A DNA stretch of 7,114 nt from Oscillospiraceae bacterium (GCA_031260745.1 JAISKY010000226.1:1-7114); one strand, 5' to 3'. Positions 1 through 6,300 are shown, counted from the first letter of the stretch. Program-made: numbers and translations. The notes: generated by a model from the sequence alone, not told the origin.

Positions 1-286
1 CGCCGCCGCCGCCGCCGCCGTCGTTACCCATATCCGGTCCGCTGGATTTCTGAAGCTCTACAGCCGCGAATCTCGTGACCTTGATTTCGGGAGAGTTATC
101 AAGGATGTCGATAAGCTCAGTTATTGAGGAACTTACGACATTGCCCTCCAGAATACCTTTCTCCACAAGACTGGCGGTTGCCGCCGCTTCGTCCTCCGCC
201 ACAGCGTCGCCGGCTATTGAAGCCAACGAAGGAGAATTCACTTTTGAGTTTAGAACGATAAACTCGTCCTTATTGATTTTGTACAT
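1..286 (-). CDS. Unrecognised protein, N-terminal 95 residues, runs off left edge
   Basis: This is an open frame from an ATG at 286-284 to the window edge without a stop. It is preceded by a GAGG Shine-Dalgarno core about 9 bases upstream. The protein begins MYKINKDEFIVLNSKVNSPS and continues with an alanine/glutamate-rich helical stretch, then SLVEKGILEGN (about residues 41-51), a pattern seen at the end of winged-helix-like domains. A second predicted helix (ITELIDIL) follows. The visible part ends in MGND and six consecutive GGC glycine codons at the edge, so the glycine run may be longer. I do not recognise the family. The short N-terminal pattern faintly recalls small proteins linked to type VII secretion in Bacillota, but I cannot support that. 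It lies 45 bases after the tRNA-Pro gene on the same strand with no convincing promoter between them, so it may be read through from upstream. The opposite-strand frame here is a shadow. Confidence 0.7.
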   Translation of the reverse strand, partial: MYKINKDEFIVLNSKVNSPSLASIAGDAVAEDEAAATASLVEKGILEGNVVSSSITELIDILDNSPEIKVTRFAAVELQKSSGPDMGNDGGGGGG

Positions 287-331
287 GGAGATATACCTCG
301 CTTTAATTGATTTATTGTACTTATTTTATAA

Positions 332-407
332 TGGTCGGAGTGCTGAGGCTCGAACTCAGGGCCTCCGGTTCCCAAAACCGGCGCGCTGCCAACTGCGCTA
401 CACCCCG
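332..407 (-). tRNA. tRNA-Pro (anticodon TGG)
   Basis: The 76-base minus-strand gene folds as a complete cloverleaf. The acceptor arms are CGGGGTG/CACTCCG with one G-T pair. The D stem is GCGC/GCGC with loop AGTTGGCA. The anticodon stem is CCGGT/ACCGG around loop TTTGGGA, giving anticodon TGG at 372-374. The T arm is CTGAG-TTCGAGC-CTCAG, followed by discriminator A. The CCA end is encoded in the DNA at 334-332. The TGG anticodon is the proline isoacceptor that can read most or all CCN codons. The gene lies 35 bases downstream of the cheA stop codon. I see no good promoter in that gap, so the tRNA may be processed from a transcript that extends beyond the chemotaxis genes, or its promoter may lie within the end of cheA. 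Confidence 0.97.
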
Positions 408-410
408 ACG

Positions 411-433
411 GGAGAAATGTCGGGCATTTCTCC
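411..433 (-). other. Hairpin between cheA and tRNA-Pro
   Basis: A perfect 9-bp inverted repeat, GGAGAAATG and CATTTCTCC, surrounds a 5-base loop. It sits between the cheA stop and the tRNA 5' end. On the minus strand no T-tract follows the stem; it runs straight into the tRNA start, so a classic intrinsic terminator is unlikely. It may be a processing or mRNA-end stabilising structure. The loop and its flank (419-424, GTCGGG) are complementary to 404-409, which covers the tRNA 5' end, so an alternative pairing exists. Confidence 0.6.
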
Positions 434-442
434 GGATTGTTG

Positions 443-2560
443 TTAATCCACCAGTAACTTGTTGATGTCGATTATCAGTGAAATACTGCCGTCGCCCAGT
501 ATTGAGCAGCCGCTTAGTCCGTGCATACCGTTGTTATGCTTTTGTATGTACGTCGGCAAGGGCTTGATGACTGCTTGCTGTTCGCCGATTAACTCGTCTA
601 CGAATAAGCAGTAGGTGCGGCGCTCGCTGTTTATCATTATGAGTATACCCTCGCTGAGTTCAGTCTTTTCCGGTTCAAGGTTGAACAAATTGTACAATCT
701 GACTACCGGATAAACACTGCCGCGTATCATCAGCATTTCATTGCCGTTCGGGTCGAGGAAAACGTCTTTGGCGTACTCTTTGGACGATTCCTGTATTGAC
801 AGCATCGGCACGATAAATATATACTGCCCGACGCGGAGTTTCATACCCTCAATTATTGACAAAGTCAGCGGTATACGAATCGTGATTGTCGTGCCTTTAT
901 CCTGCGCGCTGTCAACGGAAATACTTCCGCCTACTTTGTCGATGTTAGAGCGCACTACGTCCATTCCAACCCCGCGTCCGCTGAACTCCGTGACTTGCTC
1001 GTTAGTGCTTAGTCCGGGCGCGAAGATAAGCTGATACGCTTCTTTGTCGCTGATTTCGTTTTCAGGCTTAGTGATAAGCCCCTTGTCCTGAGCTTTTTTG
1101 ATAATCCGACCGCGGTCAAGACCGCCGCCGTCGTCCTCTACGATGATGATAACGTCGCCGCCGGTATTGCGAGCCTCAAGCGTTACGCGTCCGGTCGCGT
1201 CCTTGCCCTTTTTTTTGCGTACGTCCGTTGTTTCAAGTCCGTGGTCAACGGCATTACGGATAAGGTGCATTAACGGGTCGGACAGAGTATCAATAATATT
1301 CTTATCGACTTCCGTTTCCTCTCCGAGGATTACAAGGTTAACTGTTTTCTGAACCTTCTTGCTCATATCGCGGACAATACGCTGCATTTTGTGGAACGTG
1401 GACGCGACAGGTACCATTCGGATTGACATTACAATATCCTGAAGCTCGTTAATCAGTTTGTGCAGTTCCTGACTGGCGCGGTCAAAGCCCTGAATTTGCA
1501 AACTGGCGATTTCCGGATTTTTCGTAACCATCGACTCGTTAGTGACAATCTCGCCGACTAGGTCAACTAACTTGTCCAGTTTATTGACGTTGACGGAAAT
1601 GAAGTTTTGCTTCGCGATTGACTCCGATACCGCGGCTTGCGCGGCGGGTTTAGCGGCGGCGGCGGGAGCGGAATTAAGGGCGGCGGCTGACGCTTCCGGC
1701 AGTTCGGCAACTACGGCGACCTCCGCGGGTTCCGGCGCCGCTTTTACCGGCGCGAGATTTTCCGGCACAAGCTCCATATCCTCCAAAGAGAGTATGCTTG
1801 CGGTGTTAACGAACATAACTCCGTTCGCGATACTTTTCAGCTTGTCGGGGTTCTCGGTGGATTTGAGAAAAACCGTAAAACCGTTCGCGATGATATAATC
1901 CGCCGCGGTCGCGCTTTCCAAATCGTCGGGGATTGTACACATCTTAATCACGCAAGGCAGAAGCTCGTTAACAAGGCTGAACGCGCGTAGATTCTCCATC
2001 AGGCAGCCTTCCTCGAAAGTCGCCTTGATACGGTAGTAAAGCGCCTCCGGGTCGTCCGCGAGCGCGCCGTCAATGACCGTTCCCGCGCCCTGTTCATCGA
2101 GCGCAGTTCCGCCCGAACCGGTATCGGAACCAGCCGCCGCGCCGCCTGAAGCCGGCAGTCCGGTTTTCAGATTCTCCAGACACGCGTGAAGCCGATTTAT
2201 CAAATCGGTATTATCAAAATTCGGAGTTTTGCCCTCGTGGATAACATTGACGTGAGCTTTCAGCGCGTCGTTAGCCTCCAGCACCAAATCGAAAATCGCC
2301 GCCCAGTCGTCCTTGCTTGCGCCTTTTTCGCGTATTTGCGCGAATAGGTCCTCTGTAGCGTGCGCGAGTTTGGCAAGACTGTCATACCCCATCATAGACG
2401 AGGAACCTTTAAGCGTGTGCATTACTCGAAATACTTCGTTGATGTGTTCCGGGTTAAGCTCATGTTCTTTTTCCCCTTGAAGCAATATATCTTCAAGCGA
2501 CTCTAATAACTGGTCGCTTTCGTATATAAATACTTCCATCATACTGGTATCTTCGCTCAT
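443..2560 (-). CDS. cheA: Chemotaxis histidine kinase CheA
   Basis: This 705-residue protein is the central chemotaxis kinase; it autophosphorylates in receptor arrays and passes phosphate to CheY. The P1 (Hpt) domain at about 1-130 has the phospho-accepting His48 in VMHTLKGSSSMMG. A Gly/Ala linker leads to a P2-like regulator-binding domain at about 173-262, then an Ala/Pro-rich linker at 270-315. The P3 dimerisation helices are at about 319-385. The P4 kinase domain shows the N box (HLIRNAVDHG, Asn436), G1 box (DDGGG, 476-480), F box (IFAPGLST) and G2 box (GRGVGMDVV, 528-536). The C-terminal P5 CheW-like domain spans about 570-705. All catalytic motifs are intact and the length is normal. 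The start is supported by GAAAGGAG 12 bases upstream. It follows cheY by 43 bases in the same direction and is probably in the same operon. Confidence 0.98.
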   Translation of the reverse strand: MSEDTSMMEVFIYESDQLLESLEDILLQGEKEHELNPEHINEVFRVMHTLKGSSSMMGYDSLAKLAHATEDLFAQIREKGASKDDWAAIFDLVLEANDALKAHVNVIHEGKTPNFDNTDLINRLHACLENLKTGLPASGGAAAGSDTGSGGTALDEQGAGTVIDGALADDPEALYYRIKATFEEGCLMENLRAFSLVNELLPCVIKMCTIPDDLESATAADYIIANGFTVFLKSTENPDKLKSIANGVMFVNTASILSLEDMELVPENLAPVKAAPEPAEVAVVAELPEASAAALNSAPAAAAKPAAQAAVSESIAKQNFISVNVNKLDKLVDLVGEIVTNESMVTKNPEIASLQIQGFDRASQELHKLINELQDIVMSIRMVPVASTFHKMQRIVRDMSKKVQKTVNLVILGEETEVDKNIIDTLSDPLMHLIRNAVDHGLETTDVRKKKGKDATGRVTLEARNTGGDVIIIVEDDGGGLDRGRIIKKAQDKGLITKPENEISDKEAYQLIFAPGLSTNEQVTEFSGRGVGMDVVRSNIDKVGGSISVDSAQDKGTTITIRIPLTLSIIEGMKLRVGQYIFIVPMLSIQESSKEYAKDVFLDPNGNEMLMIRGSVYPVVRLYNLFNLEPEKTELSEGILIMINSERRTYCLFVDELIGEQQAVIKPLPTYIQKHNNGMHGLSGCSILGDGSISLIIDINKLLVD

Positions 2561-2603
2561 AATTATTTCTTTCTCCTTTCGCAGGAACTAAGCTAAGCGG
2601 GGA

Positions 2604-2960
2604 TTAACCGAGCTTTTTAATGGCGGCGACGATGCCTTCCTCTTTGAAAGGCTTAACGATAAAACCCTTTGCGCCGGAGATAATCGCGTCGCGAACCATT
2701 GCCTCCTGACCCATCGCGGACACCATCACGACTTTTGCCGATGAGTCGGTCTGGATAATTTCCTTTAACGCGTCAAGTCCGCTCATTTCGGGCATCGTTA
2801 TATCCATCGTAACGATGTCGGGATTAAGCTCCTTGAACTTTTCGACGCCCACCTTGCCGTTTTCAGCTTCGCCGACTACTTCGTAGCCGTTCTTTGTCAG
2901 CATATTTTTGATGGATATTCGCATAAACGCGGCGTCATCGACAATTAGCACTTTTGCCAT
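2604..2960 (-). CDS. cheY: Chemotaxis response regulator CheY
   Basis: A single-domain receiver of 118 residues, the usual CheY length, with no output domain. CheA phosphorylates it and the phosphorylated form acts on the flagellar motor switch; in this kind of organism CheC removes the phosphate. Visible active-site residues are the acidic pair Asp8-Asp9, phospho-acceptor Asp53 in VTMDITMPEMSG, Ser81 in VMVSAMG and Lys103 in IVKPF. The switch position three residues before that lysine is Phe100 instead of the enterobacterial Tyr. The start is supported by AAAAGGGGG 10 bases upstream. It stands between cheD (70-base gap, holding a possible SigD-type promoter) and cheA (43-base gap). Its company and length argue for CheY over a sporulation or other regulator. 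Confidence 0.97.
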   Translation of the reverse strand: MAKVLIVDDAAFMRISIKNMLTKNGYEVVGEAENGKVGVEKFKELNPDIVTMDITMPEMSGLDALKEIIQTDSSAKVVMVSAMGQEAMVRDAIISGAKGFIVKPFKEEGIVAAIKKLG

Positions 2961-2999
2961 TGGTTAGTTTCCCCCTTTTGGATTATGTTATATTGTTTT

Positions 3000-3026
3000 C
3001 TATCGTATTTACATAAGCGTATCTTA
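3000..3026 (-). promoter_or_regulatory. Possible SigD/sigma-28-type promoter for cheY-cheA
   Basis: In the cheD-cheY gap the minus strand reads TAAG, 15 bases, then TACGATAG. The flagellar sigma factor consensus in Bacillus is TAAA, about 15 bases, GCCGATAT. The CGATA core and the spacing fit; the first two -10 bases and one -35 base do not. Transcription would start near 2993, about 30 bases before the cheY ATG. The same TACGATA element occurs upstream of the fliK-like gene. No good sigma-A alternative is present; TTATGT and TATAAC 18 bases apart is weak. Confidence 0.4.
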
Positions 3027-3030
3027 ACCC

Positions 3031-3510
3031 TTAAATAAACTTTTCACCAAAACCTACGGTTTTTATTTTTAGTTGTCCGTTTACAATGTTCAGCTCGATT
3101 GTACGTCCGTGAGTACCGCCCGTATCGTTCGCGAGCAACGGTATTTTCATTTCGCCTAAGATTCGCTTGCAATTTTCCGCGTTGCGTTCGCCGACTTTAA
3201 GGACGTTTCCGGCTCCGGAGCCGCTGAACATGTGAGCTCCGCCGGCTATTTTCGCGACAAGATTAGCGCGCGACGCTCCGGTTCTCAGGATTGTCTCCAG
3301 CATATCCTTTAACGCGGTATCCGCGAATTTCATACGGTTATGCTGAGTATATCCCTCGGACGACGGAAGCATAATGTGCGCCAGTCCGCCTATGCCTCTG
3401 GATTTATCCCAAAGTGTCACTCCGACGCAGGAGCCAAGTCCGAGCGTCGTTAATATGTCGGGACTGCGTGAAATTTTCCAGTCCGCCATTCCAACTAAAA
3501 CCGTCGCCAT
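3031..3510 (-). CDS. cheD: Chemoreceptor glutamine deamidase CheD
   Basis: A 159-residue CheD, close to the usual size. The family deamidates glutamine side chains on methyl-accepting chemotaxis proteins, and CheD also binds CheC, which raises CheC phosphatase activity. The catalytic triad seen in Thermotoga CheD is present: Cys28 in TLGLGSCVGV, His45 in GGLAHIMLP, and Thr21 or Thr22 just before the Cys motif. Other family patterns include KIAGGAHMF and NDTGGTHGRTI. The ATG shares its A with the TGA stop of cheC (TGATG), and no Shine-Dalgarno site is visible before it. Translation therefore probably depends on ribosomes finishing cheC, a sensible way to make two partners of one complex together. 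Confidence 0.96.
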   Translation of the reverse strand: MATVLVGMADWKISRSPDILTTLGLGSCVGVTLWDKSRGIGGLAHIMLPSSEGYTQHNRMKFADTALKDMLETILRTGASRANLVAKIAGGAHMFSGSGAGNVLKVGERNAENCKRILGEMKIPLLANDTGGTHGRTIELNIVNGQLKIKTVGFGEKFI

Positions 3511-4145
3511 CAGCTAATACCGAGGGACGCCATCAGAATTTTATACGACGAGAAATCGGGAATCAAAAAGAAGTTCCCGGTCATATCGCTGTCTTCCGAT
3601 GTAAACTGCGTCTTGAGAAACAATACCGAATCGCCGATATGTCCGTACGAAACCGCGACAATGTTTAATATCGCGCCCGCCATATCAACCGCAATCTCCG
3701 GCACCGACGGTTTTATGCTCAGGTTCGTTATCGTGATTATCGCGGACAGATAAGAGCCGACCAAAATATTGGAGATTTCAACCAAAGCGGAACTCTCCAA
3801 TTCCGACAGCGAGCCTATGTAAAAATTCTCCGGAGGGGTTTTCTTCTCCTGCAACGCCGCCGACAGTAACGAGTAAGCGTCGTCTATGCCAAGCAGTAAC
3901 AGCACGTACCCGTTCATTTGTCCCCGCATATTTACAAGTACGCCGACAACGATATTATCGGCTCCGCCCATAATATTCGGAACTTCGTTAAACGGAATAA
4001 TAGAAACCTCCGGCACATTCATATTAATACGTTTGCCGAGCATACCGGCAAGCGCGGTAGCGGCGTTTCCCGCTCCGATACTGCCGAGTTCCCTGAAAAC
4101 ATCTTCGCGGTCGCCCGAAAGCGCCTGAGATACTCTGTCTGCCAT
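3510..4145 (-). CDS. cheC: CheY-P phosphatase CheC
   Basis: CheC dephosphorylates CheY-P and forms a complex with CheD. I chose the ATG at 4145 (211 residues, beginning MADRVSQALS) because AAGGAG lies 9 bases upstream and the length matches the family. The frame stays open to an earlier ATG at 4208 that lacks a Shine-Dalgarno site. The family has two pseudo-symmetric active sites with the pattern [D/S]-x3-E-x2-N-x22-P. The second is intact: Ser119, Glu123, Asn126, Pro149. The first reads Asp15, Glu19, Ser22, Pro45, so the catalytic Asn is replaced by Ser (codon AGT). Activity probably rests on the second site. It is the first gene of the minus-strand chemotaxis group, divergent from the fliK-like gene. 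Confidence 0.95.
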   Translation of the reverse strand: MADRVSQALSGDREDVFRELGSIGAGNAATALAGMLGKRINMNVPEVSIIPFNEVPNIMGGADNIVVGVLVNMRGQMNGYVLLLLGIDDAYSLLSAALQEKKTPPENFYIGSLSELESSALVEISNILVGSYLSAIITITNLSIKPSVPEIAVDMAGAILNIVAVSYGHIGDSVLFLKTQFTSEDSDMTGNFFLIPDFSSYKILMASLGIS

Positions 4146-4162
4146 AATTTTGTACTCCTTTT

Positions 4163-4188
4163 TTGCGCTAATACCGTCTAAAGCGCAA
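4163..4188. repeat. Inverted repeat just before the cheC Shine-Dalgarno site
   Basis: TTGCGCT (4163-4169) and AGCGCAA (4182-4188) form a perfect 7-bp dyad around 12 bases in the cheC leader. On the cheC message the hairpin would end a few bases before the AAGGAG. It could be an operator or a structure affecting cheC translation. It also overlaps the -35 element of the possible plus-strand promoter of the fliK-like gene. No function is shown, and a 7-bp dyad can occur by chance. Confidence 0.4.
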
Positions 4189-4206
4189 CGGATTTTGTTA
4201 CGATAC
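4179..4206 (+). promoter_or_regulatory. Possible SigD/sigma-28-type promoter for the fliK-like gene
   Basis: TAAA at 4179-4182, 16 bases, then TACGATAC at 4199-4206 resembles the flagellar sigma factor pattern TAAA, 15 bases, GCCGATAT, with the CGATA core kept. The same TACGATA occurs upstream of cheY. Transcription would start at about 4212-4214, leaving only about 4-6 bases before the ATG at 4218, so the message would be nearly leaderless. That agrees with the lack of a Shine-Dalgarno site there. Confidence 0.4.
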
Positions 4207-4217
4207 ATATAGTTATA

Positions 4218-5834
4218 ATGAATAATATCACATTTCGCACAAATTTACAAGAGTTTTTTTCAAATTCCCTCAACGAAATCTCTCAAAATTCAAAATTACC
4301 CGTTTCAGAGGGGCAAATTTTGGAGGGAAAAGTAATTTCCACCGACCAGGACGGGCAAATCGCGCTTCGTCTTACTGACGGTTCGCTTTTGCGTGCCCGA
4401 CTGGAGTCGGACGTAATTCCTCCGTTAGCCGGCGAGTCGGTTACGCTACAGGTTGCGGAGCCGATGGGCAAAGACGGAATTTTGCGGCTTAGGCTTGTGG
4501 AGCTTGAAAGTTCGGCCGTCGCGATTCAAAACGCGGCGGTTGGCGGCGCGGTAATTGACGGCTCGGCTATGACGCAGTCGGGCGGGATTGCGAAACTTTT
4601 GGCTCAGCTTAGAGCGCAGTCGCCGGAGCTTTTTCAACTTGTCAGCGATTTAGCGCAGACGCTTCAGAATCTGGGACTTCCGGTAACGGAGAAAAACCTT
4701 AACGCGATGCAGGAAATCGCGGCGGCTCCAACAGGAAATTTACCTGTTGAGTCGGAGGTCATTGCTTCTGCGGCTCAGTTAATACCCGCCGAATCGGTGT
4801 TGTCGGGTCAAACTTCGGAAAACGCGGTAAAGACGAATATTCCCGCAGTTACGCTTACTCCGGAACTTGCCGCTGTTGTTGCGAAAACTCCGGAAACCGT
4901 ACCCGTGACCAATAACGCGGCGGCGGAAACTGCGGCGACGCTTATCGCTGACGCTGATGAAACCGCGTCCGCGCCGCTAAACGAAAATGTTCCTGCCGCG
5001 AAAATATCGCAGGACGTTCCGAAAACCGAAACCGTGCCTAACGCGGCGGTTGATACTCGCGTACCCGAATCAGGCGGAGCGTCCGTTAACGCGATAAAAC
5101 CCGAACCGAATCAAGCGCGGGAAAATAGTATTCCGCGCGAAATCGCTCCCGAACGCGCAGACGCTCAACCGATTAAAGCGGAGATTACTAACGCGCAAAT
5201 TGTTCAGGCGGGTAATGCTCAAACCGAGCAGACTGACGCGAAATTGCTCGGCGGAGCCGCGCTTAAACGCGCCGCGTTTGAACTTCCGGCGCGTCTGGTT
5301 GAGATTGAACGCGGGATAGAGCGCGAAATCGCGAAACTTCCTCCGGACGATACGAAATCCGCGGAGCTTAAACTCCGGCACAGCGAGCTTCAAACTATAC
5401 GCGAGCAATTGACGGACACGCGTATGCCGGATAATAAATTCATTTACGCTCAAATACCGCTGAATATCAACGAACACCGTACTACTGCGGAATTGTACGT
5501 ATATAAAAATCCGAAATCCGGCAGAACGCGTATTGACCCTGAGAACGCGAACATTTTACTGTCGCTGGATTTGGAAAAGTTCGGGCATATCGAAACTTTG
5601 ATAAGCGTTCGCGGTAAGGAGCTTTCGCTGAACTTCGGCGCGGAACTTGAAGAAACCGTTAACTCGCTGAAGCGCGAGAGTATAGGGCTGTATTCGGTAA
5701 TGAAAGACGTGGGGTTCAAGCTGACCGGAGTTTCCGCGTCGCGGATTGATTCTCCGTCAAAACCCGCCGAAGCGATGCTAAAAACATTAGTCAGCGCGAA
5801 TAAGGTTTCTCGCGGATTAGATATTATGGCTTGA
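4218..5834 (+). CDS. fliK: FliK-like flagellar hook-length control protein
   Basis: A 538-residue protein with no signal peptide or membrane segment. Residues about 30-95 look like a small beta-rich domain (EGQILEGKVISTDQDGQIAL and on). Residues about 165-345 are low-complexity, rich in Ala, Pro, Glu, Asn and Thr, as in the flexible ruler of FliK. A charged helical stretch at about 355-402 precedes the C-terminal domain at about 408-508. There, SLDLEKFGHIETLISVRGKE, then SLNFGAELEETVNSLK and DVGFKLTGVSA match the Flg_hook pattern, the part of FliK that signals the export switch when the hook is complete. The function is inferred from this pattern and the chemotaxis neighbours; overall similarity to FliK is weak. 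The start lacks a Shine-Dalgarno site. The TGA stop is inside the next promoter's -35 box. It is divergent from cheC. Confidence 0.65.
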   Translation: MNNITFRTNLQEFFSNSLNEISQNSKLPVSEGQILEGKVISTDQDGQIALRLTDGSLLRARLESDVIPPLAGESVTLQVAEPMGKDGILRLRLVELESSAVAIQNAAVGGAVIDGSAMTQSGGIAKLLAQLRAQSPELFQLVSDLAQTLQNLGLPVTEKNLNAMQEIAAAPTGNLPVESEVIASAAQLIPAESVLSGQTSENAVKTNIPAVTLTPELAAVVAKTPETVPVTNNAAAETAATLIADADETASAPLNENVPAAKISQDVPKTETVPNAAVDTRVPESGGASVNAIKPEPNQARENSIPREIAPERADAQPIKAEITNAQIVQAGNAQTEQTDAKLLGGAALKRAAFELPARLVEIERGIEREIAKLPPDDTKSAELKLRHSELQTIREQLTDTRMPDNKFIYAQIPLNINEHRTTAELYVYKNPKSGRTRIDPENANILLSLDLEKFGHIETLISVRGKELSLNFGAELEETVNSLKRESIGLYSVMKDVGFKLTGVSASRIDSPSKPAEAMLKTLVSANKVSRGLDIMA

Positions 5835-5859
5835 CAAATAAAAAAACATAGTGTATAAT
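5831..5859 (+). promoter_or_regulatory. Consensus sigma-A promoter of the DUF1292 gene
   Basis: TTGACA (5831-5836) and TATAAT (5854-5859) are both perfect consensus boxes with the ideal 17-base spacer. Initiation is expected near 5866, giving a leader of about 29 bases that contains GGAGG. The -35 box contains the TGA stop codon (5832-5834) of the preceding gene. This predicts strong housekeeping expression independent of the flagellar gene. Confidence 0.88.
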
Positions 5860-5894
5860 CGGCGAACAAGCTAATAATTCGGAGGATTTCAGCA

Positions 5895-6167
5895 ATGGAC
5901 GACGAAAAACAATTTGGAGACGATTTCTATACAATTACCGACGAAGAAGGTAATGAATACGAAATCGAACATTTGGATACGCTCGAAATGGACGGGGAGA
6001 TTTATATGTCATTCCTGCCCGTTGACGAGGTGGACGACCCGGAAATGGTAATTTTCAAAGTCGTCGAGGAAAACGGCGAAGAACTTTTCGCGACGATTGA
6101 CGACGACGCGGAACTTGAACGCGTCTACGAGGAATTTATGAATCGTCTGTTCGAGGACGACGACTAA
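5895..6167 (+). CDS. DUF1292 family small acidic protein
   Basis: A 90-residue soluble protein of the DUF1292 (YrzB-like) family, widespread in Bacillota and of unknown function. The family pattern is visible: an N-terminal TITDEEGNEYEIEHLDTLEM strand region, EIYMSFLPVDE, then PEMVIFKVVEENGEELFATIDDDAELERVYEEF. It is extremely acidic, with 35 Asp or Glu and only 4 Lys or Arg, and ends in EDDD. The start is supported by GGAGG 9 bases upstream and by the consensus promoter. In many Bacillota this gene sits near the Holliday junction resolvase gene ruvX; here it lies between a fliK-like gene and 6S RNA. No terminator is obvious after the stop, so some transcripts may run into the RNA gene. Confidence 0.9.
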   Translation: MDDEKQFGDDFYTITDEEGNEYEIEHLDTLEMDGEIYMSFLPVDEVDDPEMVIFKVVEENGEELFATIDDDAELERVYEEFMNRLFEDDD

Positions 6168-6202
6168 CCGAAAAAACGTCAAAATTTTCCTAAAAAATAC
6201 AG

Positions 6203-6231
6203 TTGCATTTGTCGCGGATGTGTGTTATACT
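6203..6231 (+). promoter_or_regulatory. Sigma-A promoter of the 6S RNA gene (extended -10)
   Basis: TTGCAT (6203-6208), a 17-base spacer and TATACT (6226-6231) with a TGT extended -10 element at 6223-6225. The start would be near 6238, about 75 bases before the core structured RNA. The only downstream coding frame is typA, which has its own promoter, so this one most likely serves the RNA gene. Confidence 0.75.
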
Positions 6232-6258
6232 AAAAGCAGAGGGCAATAGAATTTAATC

Positions 6259-6300
6259 GCGGAGCTTTTTAACGAGCTTCGGCATTCGCTCTTAAAACGC
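6259..6300 (+). other. Leader hairpin upstream of the 6S RNA core
   Basis: TTTTAA-c-GAGC (6267-6277) pairs with GCTCTTAAAA (6288-6297), a 10-bp stem with one bulged C and a 10-base loop. Outer GCG (6259-6261) and CGC (6298-6300) can close it over a 5-base bulge. No T-tract follows, so it is not a terminator. It lies between the promoter and the RNA core and may be a processing signal that is removed from a precursor. Confidence 0.5.

Noticed and set aside
1..20. CGC/GCC trinucleotide array as a non-coding microsatellite
   Set aside because: On the minus strand it reads in frame as GGC glycine codons of the open left-edge gene, so it is treated as coding.
411..433. Intrinsic terminator after cheA
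   Set aside because: The stem is good but no T-tract follows on the minus strand; the tRNA begins immediately.
75..446. Plus-strand open frame covering the left-edge gene and the tRNA
   Set aside because: It runs through the tRNA-Pro gene and opposite a minus-strand coding frame with a proper ribosome site; it is a shadow.
4146..4208. Longer cheC beginning at an upstream ATG (4208), adding 21 residues
   Set aside because: No Shine-Dalgarno site precedes 4208, the extra residues do not resemble CheC, and the ATG at 4145 has AAGGAG at ideal distance.
4195..4219. Sigma-A promoter TTGTTA...TATAAT for the fliK-like gene
   Set aside because: The spacer is only 13 bases and the -10 box overlaps the ATG, so transcripts would start after the start codon.
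6259..6300. Hairpin read as a terminator of the DUF1292 message
   Set aside because: It is AT-rich, followed by AATCC and not by a T-tract, and lies downstream of the RNA gene's own promoter.
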